Source: Deferribacteres bacterium
GTDB taxonomy: Bacteria; Zhuqueibacterota; Zhuqueibacteria; Zhuqueibacterales; Geothermadaptataceae
Assembly: GCA_020633655.1 (NCBI GenBank)
Contig: JACKDF010000010.1
Location: 1-64,000, forward strand
Direction: 5' to 3'
Length of the DNA stretch: 64,000 nt
The notes under the pieces were generated by a model. That model had not been told where the DNA came from. It was given only the letters and a program-made list of their open reading frames with translations, and ran no database searches. The translations under genes and the position numbers were made by a program. How positions within the stretch are numbered: position 1 is the stretch's first letter; every line of letters begins with the position of its first letter. This document shows, piece by piece, positions 48,518 to 57,862 of this stretch.

Positions 48518-51502
48518 ATGCCTGCATCCGCACAATTTATCGATCGAAGTTCGAATATAATCGCCCGGTTGGCTGCAACCCTGGTACAAGGTGAATCAAC
48601 GGATCTCTCACGAATTGCCGTCATCTTTCCCAGCCGGCGTCTGGGCAACTACCTGCAGCTCGAACTCACGCGCCGTGTGCAAGCTTGCATTCCACCGAAG
48701 ATACTCACCATTGAGTCCCTCGCAAAAGTCTTGCCCGGTAGTGGACAATCCGTCATTTCGACAACAACACAGCACATCATTCTCAACGCATTTTTATCGG
48801 AACGGAATCTTCCCTCATTGCAGCGAGGTATGGAAGCCGATTTATGCCGGTTTTACAATGAAATCGCAGAATCCGGGCATGATGTTGCCATTTTTGACCA
48901 GATAGAAGTGCTGTTGCAGGAAAATCCGTTTTTTGACGAACGCCACATAGAACAATTGCTCGACCAGACGAAAGCCTGGAAACAGCTTCACCAAAAGTAC
49001 AGTGACTTTCTTCGCCGGCACAAAAGCAGTGATCGGGCTTTGGATCAGCTTGCCCGCATCAGCCGATATGAAAAAACTGGCGGCTCCAATTTTGCCAGTT
49101 TTGCTGATCGATATTTCATCGTTGGTTTTGGGGATGCTCTCCCTCTGCAAGTACGGCTGTTCAAACTTTTGCAACAAGAAGTGAATTGCGAATTCTGGTT
49201 TCACTGTGATAGCAAGACACTTAACCAGACACATAAATCCCCCTGCCAGCCATTAGTCGATTTTATCGATGCACTCGGTTTGGAAAAACCCGCTGCTGTG
49301 GACAAACACGCAAGTCCGCACACAAAAGTTGCACGACAGCTTTTTGCTGTGCATCGCACGGTGCACGAACCAATTGAAAACGCGGATTTGCATATTTATC
49401 AGGCTTTCTCGCCTTTGCAGGAAGTAAAAGCCGCTGTTGCTATTGCACAAAAAATAATACGCCACGGTGAAGCGAATCCCGAAGAAATCATCATCGCTGT
49501 ACCCGATGAAGAAACCTATGGTGATCTTCTCTGGGCCACTTGCGACGAGGCAGGTTTACCTGTGAATTATGCCCTCGGTATCCCAATAATTCGAACACAG
49601 CTTGGCCAGTGGCTGCGGCTTTTTCTTGATCTCCTGACGAATGAGGCTCCCTTGCCAGTATTGCTCGATCTTTTCAATAACAAAGTGGTGAATCAGTGGT
49701 TCGCCTCACTGGGTCGGGAAGTGGACAAAAATGAGCTTATTCGACATATACATTTCATCGCAAGGAAGCACAACATAACCAAAGATTTGAACCTATTTCT
49801 GGAACACGCTGAGAAAGAAAAATTTACCGAATTATTTTTCATTTTACACCAGTTGCAAGGTATAGCCAAACCGTTTGCCCTTTCTGAGCAAAATACACTT
49901 ATTGAGTGGACGGATATTTTATGGAATTTGACCGAATCCCTGCAATTGCATGCCTTTGTGCAGCAGAATCCCGGGGCTTATAATTTAGAACAACGGGTGC
50001 TGACTCGTTGGATAAACGGTTTGCAACAACTGGCTTCAAGCGGGGACATGCTGGACAACAAAATTTCAGCAAAAAACCTGGCAAGCATAATTTTACAAAA
50101 TATCATGGCAGGCAGAGTCCGCCCGGCGGGGCAGCCTTTCGTTGGTGTGCAGGTTCTGGGGATGCTCGAATTGCGCAGTTTGTCCCCCAAGGTGCTGATC
50201 GTTTTGGGAAACACCGAAGGACAATTTCCCGACAGCCCTGGTCGCGAACTTTTTTATTCGCAACCGCTGCGTCAGAAGCTGGGACTGACCACAGTTTTCA
50301 AATACGAAAAATTGCTGGATCAACAATTTTACCACCTGTTATGCAGCGCACCGCAAATCCATTTTTTTCACAGCAGCCAATTCAATGAAGAACCGTTGGT
50401 CATTTCCCGTTACTTGCAGCGGCTGGCACTTTTCGGACAAAACCACATTCACTCCCTCACCACAGAGACAGCCACTCCCGATCTGTTTTTTGGCGATTTC
50501 CTGCTTGCCCAAACGGAGTACCAACAAAAAGATGAATTGCACCCCGATTTGCAGGTCTTGCATAGTCAAGTTGAGAAACGCCTCGACGAGCGTGGCAATT
50601 TTCAAGGAGAAAGGGCTGAGACACTAGCGCACTACACCTATTCCACTCTCAAATATTTGTTGCATTGCCCCTACCGGTTTCTGCTTTCACGAGTCAATAT
50701 CCAGGATGATGTTTTGCCCGAAGGTGAAATTGAACCGGCTGATATAGGCGTGTGGCTGCATGAGGTTTGCCAGCTCTTTTTTAAAGGATTGACGGAAAAT
50801 TCCCTGGTTCCCGAATGGCCTGATTTATTTCACCCGTGGCATGCCGCTATCAGTGAAGAAAATTATGATCGTGCATACGATCGGCTCAAGAGACTGGGCA
50901 AAGTGCGCGCCCATAAACTGGGCGATCATGTACAGGATTTGATTTTTATGGAGGATGTCGGCTGGCATATTTTTCTGCACCATGAGATAGAGCTGGGGAA
51001 TTATGCAGGAGGTGAAAATCAGGTTGAAATCAAATTTGATCGTGATCTGCCAGAAATAGGCGAAGAAACAGGTCGCACCTGCAGTGCAACGATTCGCATT
51101 GACCGGATTGCGGTTTCAGAAATAGGCGGTTTTCTCATCGATTACAAAAAAACGATTCCACCATCGAAAAATTTTAACGAGGGCGATGAACCACAACTGC
51201 CCTTGTATTTTCACTTTATCAAAGAACATCCGGATTACACATCGGAAACCTTGTGGACTGGTATTTATCGTGATTTTAAAACAGCGAAGCCAACGAAATT
51301 TGATGAGAAAAGACTCAGCGAAGCGTGGGAGCATATTAAGACACGGTGGAAATCCCGTATTGCCCAATTGTTGAAAGAAAAGGAAGCCTACAGTGCAGAA
51401 GCATCAGATGCCGCTTGCAAATATTGCCAGTACACCGGTATTTGCCGGCGCGAGGAACACGGTTATTTTGCGGGGGAAACGGTTATGGATAACGAAGAAT
51501 AG
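48518..51502 (+). CDS. addB: AddB-type nuclease subunit (PD-(D/E)XK, Fe-S)
   Basis: This 994-residue partner of the AddA helicase works in recombinational repair of double-strand breaks. The N terminus aligns with the helicase-like region but has FPSRRLGNYLQLEL where ATP-binding AddB proteins have a Walker A, so it should not bind ATP there. The C-terminal nuclease shows GVWLHEVCQLFF, GGFLIDYKKTIPPSKNF and LPLYFHF. Four cysteines, one in LLHCPYRFLL and three in CKYCQYTGIC, match the AddB 4Fe-4S arrangement. I start at ATG 48518; a TTG 18 nt upstream is possible. AddA follows after 3 nt. Confidence 0.87.
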   Translation: MPASAQFIDRSSNIIARLAATLVQGESTDLSRIAVIFPSRRLGNYLQLELTRRVQACIPPKILTIESLAKVLPGSGQSVISTTTQHIILNAFLSERNLPSLQRGMEADLCRFYNEIAESGHDVAIFDQIEVLLQENPFFDERHIEQLLDQTKAWKQLHQKYSDFLRRHKSSDRALDQLARISRYEKTGGSNFASFADRYFIVGFGDALPLQVRLFKLLQQEVNCEFWFHCDSKTLNQTHKSPCQPLVDFIDALGLEKPAAVDKHASPHTKVARQLFAVHRTVHEPIENADLHIYQAFSPLQEVKAAVAIAQKIIRHGEANPEEIIIAVPDEETYGDLLWATCDEAGLPVNYALGIPIIRTQLGQWLRLFLDLLTNEAPLPVLLDLFNNKVVNQWFASLGREVDKNELIRHIHFIARKHNITKDLNLFLEHAEKEKFTELFFILHQLQGIAKPFALSEQNTLIEWTDILWNLTESLQLHAFVQQNPGAYNLEQRVLTRWINGLQQLASSGDMLDNKISAKNLASIILQNIMAGRVRPAGQPFVGVQVLGMLELRSLSPKVLIVLGNTEGQFPDSPGRELFYSQPLRQKLGLTTVFKYEKLLDQQFYHLLCSAPQIHFFHSSQFNEEPLVISRYLQRLALFGQNHIHSLTTETATPDLFFGDFLLAQTEYQQKDELHPDLQVLHSQVEKRLDERGNFQGERAETLAHYTYSTLKYLLHCPYRFLLSRVNIQDDVLPEGEIEPADIGVWLHEVCQLFFKGLTENSLVPEWPDLFHPWHAAISEENYDRAYDRLKRLGKVRAHKLGDHVQDLIFMEDVGWHIFLHHEIELGNYAGGENQVEIKFDRDLPEIGEETGRTCSATIRIDRIAVSEIGGFLIDYKKTIPPSKNFNEGDEPQLPLYFHFIKEHPDYTSETLWTGIYRDFKTAKPTKFDEKRLSEAWEHIKTRWKSRIAQLLKEKEAYSAEASDAACKYCQYTGICRREEHGYFAGETVMDNEE

Positions 51503-51505
51503 AAT

Positions 51506-54500
51506 ATGGACGATCAAACGAATCCCCAAAATCCATACATTTCATTCGTCGTGCGCGCTTCCGCAGGCACGGGAAAGACCTATCAACTGAGCCAGCGCTA
51601 TCTCCGGCTTGTTGCGGCGGGTGCACATCCTTCAGAAATTTTGGCAGTGACCTTTACCCGCAAAGCTGCAGCCGAAATGCACGATCGCATTTTACGCGAT
51701 GCAATTTCCATTCTTGCCGATCCCCAAAAGGCTCTCGAAATCGACAAGCACATGCAGGCGTTTTATCAAACTGCACAAACGAACAAACAAAACCTGCGCC
51801 CCCCACGCAAAGCCATCGATGCTGCCGAGGAAATCATTTCCTTTTCGCAATCGTCAAAAATCCAAACCATGGATAGTTTTTTCTTTGAACTCGTTTCCAA
51901 ATTTCCCGTTGAGGCCGGTTCGCATATTCCCACCCCTTTCAAGCAGGCGGATTCTGCGGAAGTGGAGGAATTGCACAAAGAAGCTTTTAATAAACTCTTT
52001 TTAATGGCAGATAAACAGCAAAGCAATTTGCGCACGTTATTGCGTGATTATTTTCATGATGCCGAAGCAAGCCCGGAGTGGCTGCACAAACAACTACGGG
52101 AAATTTTTCAAAAGAAAAGCTTTTTCTTCTCCCTATTGCAGCACAATAAAATCGCAGGCTGGCAGGATTTAACTTTGCCTGGTGATCGTGAATTGGCGGA
52201 TTTTACCGAAGAGGAACTCTTTGTATTTGCCTCACAACACTTCGCCGATTTCAGCAAATTTGTCAAACGCGATAAAGCAAAAGTCCTTGAAAATATCCAA
52301 TTATTTCAACGGGATCGAAGTTGGGTGGCCTTGCGTAATGCACTGTTCACACAAAAAGGTTTCGAATTCCGCGCCGACATCCGCAACAACACCTCATTCG
52401 AAGAACAGGCACAGGTGCTGGATTTTTTTGCTGAAATCAAACGCCGTCAGCTTAACTCGACCGCCAGCATCATTTTTCAGATTTATGAATATTATCGTGA
52501 TATTTTTGAGCAGGTGCGATACGAAAAAAAACTCGTACAGTATGACGACATCACCCTCGGGGCGCATCGCCTTTTTTATGGCGAGGAAAATTACGGTGCG
52601 TTGTATAATCTTTTTCTCAAAACAAGCCATCTCCTGGTGGATGAATTTCAGGATACCAGTGGCATCCAATGGGATATTTTTTCGGTTATTAGCAACGAAT
52701 TGCTGTCGGGCCACGGTCTCGCTTCCGAACGCGGCATTCAACCAACTGTTTTTATCGTCGGCGATGCAAAACAGAGCATTTACGGCTTTCGCAATGGGGA
52801 CTACATGCTGCTCGGCGAGGCTGCGGAGTCGCTGAGTCGAATGGGGGCGAAAGATGTCGCATTGGATAAAAGCTGGCGCTCGAGTGATTTTCTTCTGCAA
52901 CAGGTCAATGCAGTTTTTAGTTCAGAACTTGTTCAGGGCAAACTCCCCGATTTTTCACCTCATGCAACGGCAAGCCCGGAGGGAGTTCCAGTCGTTCCCA
53001 ATTTTGGTTCAGTTACCTTGCTTGAACCATTCTACAAAGAAAACAAAGAGAACACTCCTGAGTTACAGCAAAGAGAAGCCGAGAGCATCGTTGCACTTAT
53101 TCGACACTGGTTAGAGAATAAACTGCCTGTGTTCGACAAAACACTGGGTCATCACCGTCCATTACGCCTGGATGATATCGGTATTTTATACCGCTCAAAA
53201 AACCGCATGACCGAGCTCGAAGCCACTTTCATTGCTCACGGTATTCCCTACGAAATTGAGGAGCGAAGAGGGTATTTTACCCGCCGTGAAGTGGATGATG
53301 TCCTGCATTTTCTCCATTTTCTGGCACAACCGGAAGATGACATTGCCCTGGCAACCCTGGTGCGCAGCCCTTTTCTTCGCCTGACCGACGCGGAATTCAT
53401 GCATTTACTGCGTCTCCGGCACGAAGCAGGCACCAATCCCTCCTTGTTTTTTCTGCTGGATAAACATTATCCCGAGAGCGCGACTATTTTAAGTGAATGC
53501 CGTAACCGGCTGGGCAGTTTTAGTATTGCGCATATTCTCCTGTATTTTTTTGAGGCTACAAAAGCGCTTGCTGCTTACAAACTCGCCTTCGGTGAAGCGG
53601 AGGGTACATTGGCCGTTTCAAATCTGCAGCACATTATTCAAATCGTCGGCACCGGCGCGGTGCCCGGCAATGGTACAATCCGTGACTACAGCCAGATGTT
53701 GCGTCGCTTCCGCGGTGTCGATGAGACGGGCAATGTGCAATTAGCGGAGCAACGGGTAAAAATGATGACCATGCATAAAGCAAAAGGTCTCGAATTTCCG
53801 GTGGTACTTTTGTTGGGAGGCGAGGCCGCTATACGCATGACGGAAAACGAGCGTTTGAAAAAAGCCAGGACGGGTTTTCTCAGTGCGCTGCACCATGAAC
53901 CATATTTTGCCTACAAAGGCCGGGTGCAGGCAGAGCGTCTGCCAGAGCAAAGTACGTTGGCGAGAAATCTTGCGCAACGTGATAATGAAGAGGAAGAGCG
54001 GGAAAACATGCGCTTGCTTTACGTCACCCTCACACGGGCGCAGGAACATCTGTTCGCTACCTGCGTTGACAATCCCGGTACCGACACATACTATGCCATT
54101 TTACAACATACGCTTTTCCCGGAGGCCGAAAAATGTGAAATCGCACCCGGCATATTTGGTTACCAGCACAGAGCTGCACCAGAAATTGTGATAACACCAC
54201 AGGATGTTCTCAAGCACAAAAAAACACCCACAACTGCGATTTTCACAACGGAGCGCATAAAAGAAACTGGTGTTCGATTGGTGCAGCCAAGTCGCCTTTC
54301 CTCCACGCCCTTCGATGAGGAAGAGGGAATGCAGGATGACGAATTGCTGGACAATCTGCGTTTGCAGGAAAAAAGCCGAATCATGGGGTCACTCATCCAT
54401 GCCGGACTTGCAGCAAAGGTAAACGAGACAAAGTGGAATTTATCCCAACAACTGCAGCAGGAAATGGTTACCGCAACCTTCCGCTTTCAGGATGAGGAAC

Positions 54501-54862
54501 AAGGCGAATTAAACGATATCATTATTGCACAAATCGAAAATGCCTGGACCTGTCCAGTTTTGCAGTCGCTGCTCACCCAAAGCACACAACCACCAAAGGT
54601 TGAAATGCCTTTCACGCATTTGCAAGGGGAATCGCTGGTGAATGGTGTGATTGATTTAGTTATTTTCACGGAGGAAGCCTGCTGGATCATCGATTACAAA
54701 TCGCGCTTACTCCCGGATAGTCAGAGCGATCCCGAGGCAGATGCTAAAACCTACAAACGGCAATTGACCTTTTACCGGGATGCTGTGCAGGCACTTTTTT
54801 CATGCACCACACTCCGAACGGCGATCATGTTCACCAGCAATGGCCGGTTTGTTGAAGTATGA
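51506..54862 (+). CDS. addA: AddA-type UvrD/Rep helicase-nuclease
   Basis: The 1118-residue protein has the SF1A helicase motifs: RASAGTGKTYQLSQRYLRL (Walker A near residue 20), LAVTFTRKAAAEMHDRI, LLVDEFQDTSGIQWDIF, VGDAKQSIYGFRNGDYML, MMTMHKAKGLEFPVVLLLGG and LLYVTLTRAQEHLF. The C-terminal PD-(D/E)XK nuclease has MGSLIHAGLAAK, NGVIDLVIFTEEACWIIDYK and a Gln/Tyr-containing helix (KRQLTFYRDAV). With AddB it degrades DNA ends and loads recombinase. The start is 3 nt after addB, so they form one operon. Confidence 0.92.
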   Translation: MDDQTNPQNPYISFVVRASAGTGKTYQLSQRYLRLVAAGAHPSEILAVTFTRKAAAEMHDRILRDAISILADPQKALEIDKHMQAFYQTAQTNKQNLRPPRKAIDAAEEIISFSQSSKIQTMDSFFFELVSKFPVEAGSHIPTPFKQADSAEVEELHKEAFNKLFLMADKQQSNLRTLLRDYFHDAEASPEWLHKQLREIFQKKSFFFSLLQHNKIAGWQDLTLPGDRELADFTEEELFVFASQHFADFSKFVKRDKAKVLENIQLFQRDRSWVALRNALFTQKGFEFRADIRNNTSFEEQAQVLDFFAEIKRRQLNSTASIIFQIYEYYRDIFEQVRYEKKLVQYDDITLGAHRLFYGEENYGALYNLFLKTSHLLVDEFQDTSGIQWDIFSVISNELLSGHGLASERGIQPTVFIVGDAKQSIYGFRNGDYMLLGEAAESLSRMGAKDVALDKSWRSSDFLLQQVNAVFSSELVQGKLPDFSPHATASPEGVPVVPNFGSVTLLEPFYKENKENTPELQQREAESIVALIRHWLENKLPVFDKTLGHHRPLRLDDIGILYRSKNRMTELEATFIAHGIPYEIEERRGYFTRREVDDVLHFLHFLAQPEDDIALATLVRSPFLRLTDAEFMHLLRLRHEAGTNPSLFFLLDKHYPESATILSECRNRLGSFSIAHILLYFFEATKALAAYKLAFGEAEGTLAVSNLQHIIQIVGTGAVPGNGTIRDYSQMLRRFRGVDETGNVQLAEQRVKMMTMHKAKGLEFPVVLLLGGEAAIRMTENERLKKARTGFLSALHHEPYFAYKGRVQAERLPEQSTLARNLAQRDNEEEERENMRLLYVTLTRAQEHLFATCVDNPGTDTYYAILQHTLFPEAEKCEIAPGIFGYQHRAAPEIVITPQDVLKHKKTPTTAIFTTERIKETGVRLVQPSRLSSTPFDEEEGMQDDELLDNLRLQEKSRIMGSLIHAGLAAKVNETKWNLSQQLQQEMVTATFRFQDEEQGELNDIIIAQIENAWTCPVLQSLLTQSTQPPKVEMPFTHLQGESLVNGVIDLVIFTEEACWIIDYKSRLLPDSQSDPEADAKTYKRQLTFYRDAVQALFSCTTLRTAIMFTSNGRFVEV

Positions 54863-55164
54863 AATTCCTGAGTAAGCAATTTGCATAAACGCGGTACATG
54901 CTAATTTGCAAAAGCTTTGTCCTGTAATCAATTTCTGGCAATCATTCCGGGTTCGATGTTTTTTATCGAATCCCGGAATCTCCTTATTCACGGTAGGTTC
55001 ATAGAGATTCCGGCATGCCTAAAAAGAAGGCAGTCGAACTGAAAGCCGGCGAAGTAAAACGATTTTTGTTATACGAAGGAAACTGACTTGTATCGGACAT
55101 TACTTTTGCAAATTACTACAGGTATGCCACTGCATTAAAAAAGGCGCTCGCAATGGAGTAACTT
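54863..55164. other. Intergenic region after addA
   Basis: About 300 nt between convergent genes. ATTCCGGGTTCGAT (54944-54957) pairs with ATCGAATCCCGGAAT (54965-54979) with one bulged base; the T-run GTTTTTT sits in the loop. A 23-codon frame (55015-55086, MPKKKAVELKAGEVKRFLLY) is probably a remnant of a coding sequence and is not called a gene. Confidence 0.45.
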
Positions 55165-55719
55165 TCACCGGACGGGCTTAAAATAAAAAGTCACACCACC
55201 ATCGAATCCAAATTGTGAGAATTCATATTCCACATTATCTGTTTTAAAATAGAATACATGCGCTCCAATTCCGGCACCCCATCTTTTGGCAAATATCCAT
55301 TCTTTATCAAAACTCACGTTTAGTGCATAGCCACTTTGCTCGGCATCATCCGTTATTTCCCACCAATCGTGGGCAAAAGTCACTTTACCCTGACCACCGG
55401 AAACAGTTAGAGATGTATTTGAGGGGAGGTAATAGGTGAACCCCAGCCCAAGAGCATCAAGGTTGATATAATTATAATCGCCGACTTTGTTTTTAATCAG
55501 GCCCCCAAAATCACTAATCTGTACGGCGAATTTTTGCTGAAATCCCCAGCCTAAGGCATGGTTTTTTGCAGGAAGCGTAATTCCAGATTCATTCAGCAGG
55601 GAATGTTCTGTGTAGAAAGCCGGCCCAATATTGAATTTTACAAACAACCCCTCATGTGCCTCGACATAAGTCATAGAAAAAAAAATCATGAGTGACAGTA
55701 GCATATTACGATAGCGCAC
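55165..55719 (-). CDS. Outer-membrane beta-barrel-like protein
   Basis: The 184-residue protein starts with a signal peptide (RYRNMLLSLMIFFSMTYVEA). It continues as alternating strands with aromatic ends (GLFVKFNIGPAFYTEHSLL, LGLGFTYYLPSNTSLTVSGG, SGYALNVSFDKEWIFAKRWG, GIGAHVFYFKTDNVEYEFSQ), ending GVTFYFKP as a barrel closing strand. I start at GTG 55719 because GGGAGG lies 5 nt before it; the open frame extends further upstream but lacks a signal sequence there. Function is unknown. Confidence 0.68.
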   Translation of the reverse strand: MRYRNMLLSLMIFFSMTYVEAHEGLFVKFNIGPAFYTEHSLLNESGITLPAKNHALGWGFQQKFAVQISDFGGLIKNKVGDYNYINLDALGLGFTYYLPSNTSLTVSGGQGKVTFAHDWWEITDDAEQSGYALNVSFDKEWIFAKRWGAGIGAHVFYFKTDNVEYEFSQFGFDGGVTFYFKPVR

Positions 55720-55860
55720 AACAGCCTCCCATTTTTCAATTGCGGTACATTGCCAATGGAGATAACATCCGAGCTCCACTATTATTTTATGGCGTAAAAA
55801 TCGAATACAGCCTGCCAACGGATTTTGTTTCCACGTATTAAGTGTCAAGCTCAATACCTG

Positions 55861-57165
55861 TTATTTCAAACACAGCATCCTCTTCGTTAATTTAATCCCC
55901 TTTCCCGCATTGATTTTGTAAACATAGATCCCGCCACAAAGATTTTCCGCATTATAATCGATGGTATAATAACCAGATGACTGGAATTCGTTGACTAATG
56001 TTTCGACTTCCCGGCCAAGCACATCATAAATTGTTAGCTTGATAAAAGCTGGTTGCGAAAGTGAATAGGAAATAGTCGTTTCCCGGTTAAAGGGATTGGG
56101 GAAGTTCTGATACAACATACAATCGGGAAAAATAACATTGTCATCGTGTTGGACAGAAACGCCAGCAGGTATGGCATATTTAACAACTTTTCCCTTTTGG
56201 GTCACAAGCCAACCGCTTTCCTTATCGAAAAAAAATATATCACACAACCAATCTAAACTGTCACATTCAAACTGCTGCGTCCATGATTTTCCACTGTCAG
56301 GGGAATGATAAATTTTCGTATTCCCCCAACCCGCAAGCCAGCCTTCAAAATTATCGAGGAAAACAATGTTCCTTAAGGATTTCCCTTCCAATGTCGATTG
56401 TCTGGTCCAGGTCTCTCCTCCATTGCGGGTAATGAACAAAGAAACACTGTCATGCCACGTACTACTGAAAATCCAGTCTTCACTGATCCAGCCAACGTTT
56501 TCATTAAGAAAATAAATATCCCCGGAGTATTGTATGTCGATTGGAATTTTTTGCCATTCGTTCCCACCATCGGTTGATTTATAGAAGCTGCGCAGCATGA
56601 GTTGCATGGCATAACAGGTTGGGCTGTTTGCGTAATTGAGGAAAGAAAAACCATACTGGGCAAAATTGTAGGAATTCGACCAGGTAGCGCCTGAATCAGT
56701 TGAACAGTGAAGTTCACCAAAATTTGAAAGGAAATAAAGCCTGCCCTCCGGTGCCAGAGTTAAACTGCTGTAAATTAAACCACTGTCACCCCTCACTTCA
56801 ATCGCCGACCATGTCTCTCCGCCATCATTCGTGCGCAGGAGTGTTTGTTCAAAACCCGCTGCAACACCAACCTTATTATCCAAAAATAATATCGATTCAA
56901 TTCGGCTCAAGGTTCCGGTTTGTTGTGGTATCCAGCGAAAACCGCCATCGTATGTCACATATATTTTTCCACTGTCACCAGCAACCCAGCCATGGGCCGG
57001 ATCGATGAAAAACAGTTTTTGCATCCCCTCAGATACCTCCGCGACCACGCTCCATTCGGCATTTTGTTGTGTGCTCTGGACGACCGGAGTTGTATTCTGC
57101 GCAAAAATGGAATTGCATATCCCGGTGAATGAAAGCCACGCGATAAAATATTTAGTCACATGCAT
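55861..57165 (-). CDS. YCF48/BNR-repeat secreted protein with sorting domain
   Basis: The 434-residue exported protein has a signal peptide ending SIFAQ. Propeller repeats follow with the recurring pattern of a Gly-Trp turn and TxDGGxxW: GWVAGDSGKIYVTYDGGFRW, LLRTNDGGETWSAIEV, FYKSTDGGNEWQKIPI, LFITRNGGETWTRQSTLEGK and YHSPDSGKSWTQQF. The last 80 residues are the FPNPFN-type sorting domain (YQNFPNPFNRETTISYSL, TIYDVLGREVETLVNEFQSS, GGIYVYKINAGKGIKLTKRM). It is probably type IX cargo on the cell surface, with unknown ligand. AAGGAAGGATC precedes the ATG. Confidence 0.85.
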   Translation of the reverse strand: MHVTKYFIAWLSFTGICNSIFAQNTTPVVQSTQQNAEWSVVAEVSEGMQKLFFIDPAHGWVAGDSGKIYVTYDGGFRWIPQQTGTLSRIESILFLDNKVGVAAGFEQTLLRTNDGGETWSAIEVRGDSGLIYSSLTLAPEGRLYFLSNFGELHCSTDSGATWSNSYNFAQYGFSFLNYANSPTCYAMQLMLRSFYKSTDGGNEWQKIPIDIQYSGDIYFLNENVGWISEDWIFSSTWHDSVSLFITRNGGETWTRQSTLEGKSLRNIVFLDNFEGWLAGWGNTKIYHSPDSGKSWTQQFECDSLDWLCDIFFFDKESGWLVTQKGKVVKYAIPAGVSVQHDDNVIFPDCMLYQNFPNPFNRETTISYSLSQPAFIKLTIYDVLGREVETLVNEFQSSGYYTIDYNAENLCGGIYVYKINAGKGIKLTKRMLCLK

Positions 57166-57187
57166 GATCCTTCCTTTTTTTTAAAAG

Positions 57188-57748
57188 TCAGGGCATCTCG
57201 CGCAGGTATTTTTCAGGAATTGGTAAACCCGATTGTTCTGGCTGCCAGATGATGTTGGCAATCCACCATCGGTCTTGTTCGTAAATTATCTGAATACTGT
57301 TGATACCACGGGCGAATGGTTTTGGGTCCCCGGCTTTATGGCGGGATTCATAAGTACTAAAGACATGCACGAGATTGCCGTATTGCTCAATCTTTCTTGC
57401 AATCTCGGATTCAAAAAATCCATCGGCTTTCAGGATGGAATCTGCCTGGGTTATATACGCTTCCGGAGTAAGAAGCCGGGTTTTGGCAACTCCATTTTTA
57501 TCCGTAAAAACAGGCATTAAGCGGGCTGATGGTTGCATGAGCGAACGAAAGCGATCCCAGTCGCGCTGCTCTCCGGCAGGCCCGGAAATGACGTCGTAGA
57601 GTGCGGTTATGATGTTGTCGAAAGAATTCACATCATTGCGATTCGCACGATTTTCCAGCGATGGCTGTGCATCAACTTCGGGATTTAGAAAAAGTAAACC
57701 CATGGATAAAATGAGCACACTTTTTAGAACTACGTTTTTTATTTGCAT
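57188..57748 (-). CDS. Exported SnoaL/NTF2-like protein
   Basis: The 186-residue protein has a signal peptide (MQIKNVVLKSVLILSMGLLF, ending DAQ). An NTF2-like fold follows: VNSFDNIITALYDVISGPAG, DWDRFRSLMQPSARLMPVFT, TPEAYITQADSILKADGFFE, VHVFSTYESRHKAGD and DRWWIANIIWQPE. Such proteins are small-molecule binders or enzymes of unclear role. ATG 57748 has GGAG 9 nt upstream; the open frame extends 96 nt further without a signal peptide. Confidence 0.75.
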   Translation of the reverse strand: MQIKNVVLKSVLILSMGLLFLNPEVDAQPSLENRANRNDVNSFDNIITALYDVISGPAGEQRDWDRFRSLMQPSARLMPVFTDKNGVAKTRLLTPEAYITQADSILKADGFFESEIARKIEQYGNLVHVFSTYESRHKAGDPKPFARGINSIQIIYEQDRWWIANIIWQPEQSGLPIPEKYLREMP

Positions 57749-57862
57749 GGCAGGTGACTCCAAATCTGATTTGATAAGTTTAAACCTCAAACAAAAAACC
57801 TGTGATTTCACTGAGAATACGATGACTCGTTTAACGAAAAACAAACTACAATCACGCCAGTA

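Noticed and set aside
54944..54979. tRNA T-arm (GGGTTCGAT)
   Set aside because: It is part of a simple hairpin whose other arm is the near-exact complement; no anticodon arm or acceptor stem is present.
55015..55086. Small gene of 23 codons starting MPKKK
   Set aside because: No ribosome-binding site, very short, and preceded by repeat sequence; kept only as possible debris.
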